Positions 5,920 through 7,411 of a stretch of 7,411 nt of DNA are shown piece after piece. The stretch is from JAVVUJ01 sp964582545 (GTDB taxonomy: Bacteria > Bacillota > Clostridia > Peptostreptococcales > Anaerovoracaceae), in assembly GCA_964582545.1 (NCBI GenBank), contig CAZOSB010000056.1, forward strand, positions 1 to 7,411. The letters are read 5' to 3'. Below the pieces are notes generated by a model, which saw only the letters and a program-made list of their open reading frames with translations, did no database searches and was not told the origin of the DNA. Both the position numbers and the translations under genes were made by a program. Position 1 is the first letter of the stretch. Every line of letters begins with the position of its first letter.

Positions 5920-7224
5920 TTATACGATTGTCTTTTCCTTCTTCAGACCGGAGCCCGCGATAAGAGCAGCTACAATTATAACTACACAAGTGATTACGAT
6001 GGATGTAAATACTACGTTCCAATTTCCCGTATTCAAAGCAAATCCAAAGAAAAGTGCCTGAGCAGAGGCTCCAAGATATGCAGCACAGTCAAGGATACCG
6101 GCAGCTGTTCCGCCGAATACTCTTCCGCCTACGTCAGTAGCATAAGCCCAAACCAGACCATTGATGGCATAAATGAAGAATCCGGCAATAAATAACATAG
6201 TTGCAGCACCCATACCCGGACCCATCATTGGGAAGAAGAATACCGTAACTGCTGAAACGCCTGCGCAGATAACTACTGCGGGAATTCTGTTGGTAGGACA
6301 ATATTTGTCTGTAATCCAAGGTACGATTAACGTTCCGAAAGCCATCCCCAGAGGAAGACCTACACTGCCCAAAATACCTGCCTTTAAGTCTACATTGAAT
6401 ACGTTAACATAATACTTAGGCATCCAAGTGAGGAGACCATATCTGGCGATACTGGATCCTGCGATGATGATTAACCAGAAATCAAATCTCCATTTGCTAA
6501 ATAAATATATGTATGGATAAATTTTACCTTTTTCTTCCACAACTTTTTTCAGATCTTCTTCTAGTTTTTCTCTTTCAGCATCCGTTTCTTTGTATTCCTC
6601 GAGTCCAACCTTAGAAGGGCTAACCTTTACTGCAAAGGCATAAATCACAACCACGATGCACATGATGATTACGGGGAAGGTAAATGCAGCTCTCCATCCC
6701 ATCTGTGGTGCGATTGCAAAAGCGGCTACAACTGAGAAAGAGGCTACCACTTGACCTAAACCTGAAGCAGCATTGGCAAAACCTGTGGCAAATCCCCTGG
6801 AATTTCCCGGCCACCAGTTTGCAAGCAAAGCCATACCGGGAGACCAAAGCATAGACTGGAAATAACCGTTAAAGCCCCAAATGATAGCGATAACCATGAT
6901 GGAAGCTTGGAAACTGATCAGTACGTTTGCCGCTGCAGACAAGATGACGCCTGCCACGATAAATCTTTGAATTCCAAAGATTTCTCCAAGACGACCGTTA
7001 AATAAATGTCCCATTCCATAAGTCCAGAAAAAAATGGCGGATGTAATTCCTAAGGCGCCTGTGCTCCACCCCTCTTGCTCTTCCATTGCGGGAATGGTAA
7101 GACCCATGTTTAATCTTCCTGAATACAGGAAGCAATATAAAACCGAAAAACCTAATAAACAAGTCCACGCACCTTTTTTGAACTTAGCGTATTGTTCAGG
7201 GGTGTAACCTAACATATTACCCAT
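5920..7224 (-). CDS. MFS transporter of the organophosphate:phosphate antiporter (OPA/GlpT-UhpT) family
   Basis: This 434-residue inner-membrane protein has about 12 hydrophobic segments split by a charged central loop (about 203-236, rich in Glu and Lys), as in GlpT, UhpT and PgtP. Arg37 in YSGRLNMGLTIPAM and Arg261 in ARYGLLTWMPKYY match the two phosphate-binding arginines of GlpT (Arg45 and Arg269), which points to a doubly charged phosphate or phosphonate ligand. Other family marks are the MLWSPGMALLANWWP segment (125-139) and the SRGFATG loop. Placed 42 bases before phnW, it is a good candidate for uptake of 2-aminoethylphosphonate, although glycerol phosphate, phosphoglycerate or a sulfonate analogue are possible. 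The start at 7224 is chosen because GGAGG lies 7 bases before it; an ATG at 7239 overlaps that ribosome binding site. No clear promoter is visible upstream. Confidence 0.85.
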   Translation of the reverse strand: MGNMLGYTPEQYAKFKKGAWTCLLGFSVLYCFLYSGRLNMGLTIPAMEEQEGWSTGALGITSAIFFWTYGMGHLFNGRLGEIFGIQRFIVAGVILSAAANVLISFQASIMVIAIIWGFNGYFQSMLWSPGMALLANWWPGNSRGFATGFANAASGLGQVVASFSVVAAFAIAPQMGWRAAFTFPVIIMCIVVVIYAFAVKVSPSKVGLEEYKETDAEREKLEEDLKKVVEEKGKIYPYIYLFSKWRFDFWLIIIAGSSIARYGLLTWMPKYYVNVFNVDLKAGILGSVGLPLGMAFGTLIVPWITDKYCPTNRIPAVVICAGVSAVTVFFFPMMGPGMGAATMLFIAGFFIYAINGLVWAYATDVGGRVFGGTAAGILDCAAYLGASAQALFFGFALNTGNWNVVFTSIVITCVVIIVAALIAGSGLKKEKTIV

Positions 7225-7231
7225 AACAATT

Positions 7232-7236
7232 CCTCC
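7232..7236 (-). promoter_or_regulatory. Shine-Dalgarno site fixing the transporter start at 7224
   Basis: On the minus strand GGAGG lies 7 bases before ATG 7224. The upstream in-frame ATG at 7239 directly abuts this element (ATGGGAGG) and has no ribosome binding site of its own, so the protein should begin MGNMLGYT. Confidence 0.85.
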
Positions 7237-7296
7237 CATTAATACAAATATATAATAACGATTAACTTACTGTATTTTTCATAGGTTTTTTATCAC

Positions 7297-7337
7297 TCAA
7301 GGCACCCTGCCTTTTCCGGCGAGTGCCTTGAATTTTT
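7297..7337 (+). terminator. Strong hairpin with a T tract on the plus strand only
   Basis: TCAAGGCAC (7297-7305) pairs with GTGCCTTGA (7323-7331), with an inner GCC/GGC stem (7309-7311 with 7318-7320). T5 (7333-7337) follows on the plus strand. The minus strand, on which both flanking genes are read, has an A-rich tract after the stem instead, so it is not a standard intrinsic terminator for the upstream gene. It may block antisense transcription, or act as an mRNA processing or stabilising hairpin between the upstream gene and the transporter. Confidence 0.5.
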
Positions 7338-7355
7338 ATGGTATTTTATTGTGCA

Positions 7356-7411
7356 TTAAATAGTTTCGATCAGTCCCTGTCCTGGTCTCATACCTCTTCT
7401 AAGCATTGGTT
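7356..7411 (-). CDS. 3' end of an unidentified minus-strand gene
   Basis: Reading inwards from the window edge on the minus strand gives an open frame of 17 complete codons ending in PMLRRGMRPGQGLIETI and a TAA stop at 7358-7356. The other two minus frames meet stops within about 25 bases. The gene would lie upstream of the transporter on the same strand, with 131 bases between. The tail is too short to assign a family; the frame itself could be chance. Confidence 0.4.
   Translation of the reverse strand, partial: PMLRRGMRPGQGLIETI

Noticed and set aside
6134..6847. Short open frames on both strands within the transporter gene.
   Set aside because: They are out-of-frame shadows of a clear 12-segment membrane protein and have no support of their own.
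7236..7251. A minus-strand match (11 of 16) to activator site 3 just upstream of the transporter ribosome binding site.
   Set aside because: The shared block is A/T-rich, the GAT and ATC ends are not kept, and it lies almost on the start codon with no -24/-12 element nearby, so chance is the simpler explanation.
7225..7296. A sigma-54 or sigma-A promoter for the transporter/phnW operon.
   Set aside because: No GG-N10-GC pair in the right register is present, and A/T-rich -10-like hexamers lack a matching -35 at 16-18 bases.
1..7411. Mobile elements, CRISPR arrays, tRNA or rRNA genes.
   Set aside because: No transposase, terminal repeats, regularly spaced repeats or RNA-gene signatures were seen in the window.

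Overview
The window looks like chromosomal DNA of a low-GC, Gram-positive anaerobe of the class Clostridia. The signs are AT-rich intergenic DNA, strong AGGAGG-type ribosome binding sites, a TTG start, and a PAS-type sigma-54 activator beside catabolic genes. The taxon is inferred from style and gene content; no rRNA or marker gene is present.

Layout, left to right. (1) 24-1412 (+): a PAS / AAA+ / HTH enhancer-binding protein for sigma-54 RNA polymerase. (2) 1413-1804: an AT-rich regulatory region. It holds three copies of a 16-bp imperfect palindrome (at 1430, 1448 and 1562), a well-spaced -24/-12 promoter (1713-1729), a leader inverted repeat and a strong Shine-Dalgarno site. (3) 1805-4593 (+): a two-gene operon encoding a CoA-acylating aldehyde dehydrogenase of the SauS/SucD type and a class III omega-aminotransferase of the taurine aminotransferase type. 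(4) 4663-4698: a hairpin terminator shared by converging transcripts. (5) 7224-4744 (-): a two-gene operon encoding an organophosphate/phosphonate-type (OPA) MFS transporter and PhnW-like 2-aminoethylphosphonate:pyruvate aminotransferase. (6) 7225-7411: a spacer with a strong hairpin, then the last 17 complete codons of an unidentified minus-strand gene cut by the window edge.

How the genes may work together. In the plus-strand operon the aminotransferase would turn a terminal amine (taurine, or a related omega-amino acid) into an aldehyde, and the dehydrogenase would oxidise it to an acyl-CoA, saving the energy as a thioester. The regulator would switch this operon on through the palindromes and the sigma-54 promoter. 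In the minus-strand operon the transporter would import an anionic phosphonate or phosphate ester, and PhnW would convert 2-aminoethylphosphonate to phosphonoacetaldehyde. The most striking point is that two unrelated-class transaminases for chemically analogous C2 amino acids (sulfonate and phosphonate) lie tail to tail beside a CoA-acylating dehydrogenase, with no Xsc, phosphonatase (PhnX) or isethionate lyase in the window. The substrates are inferred from family resemblance and are not proven by sequence.
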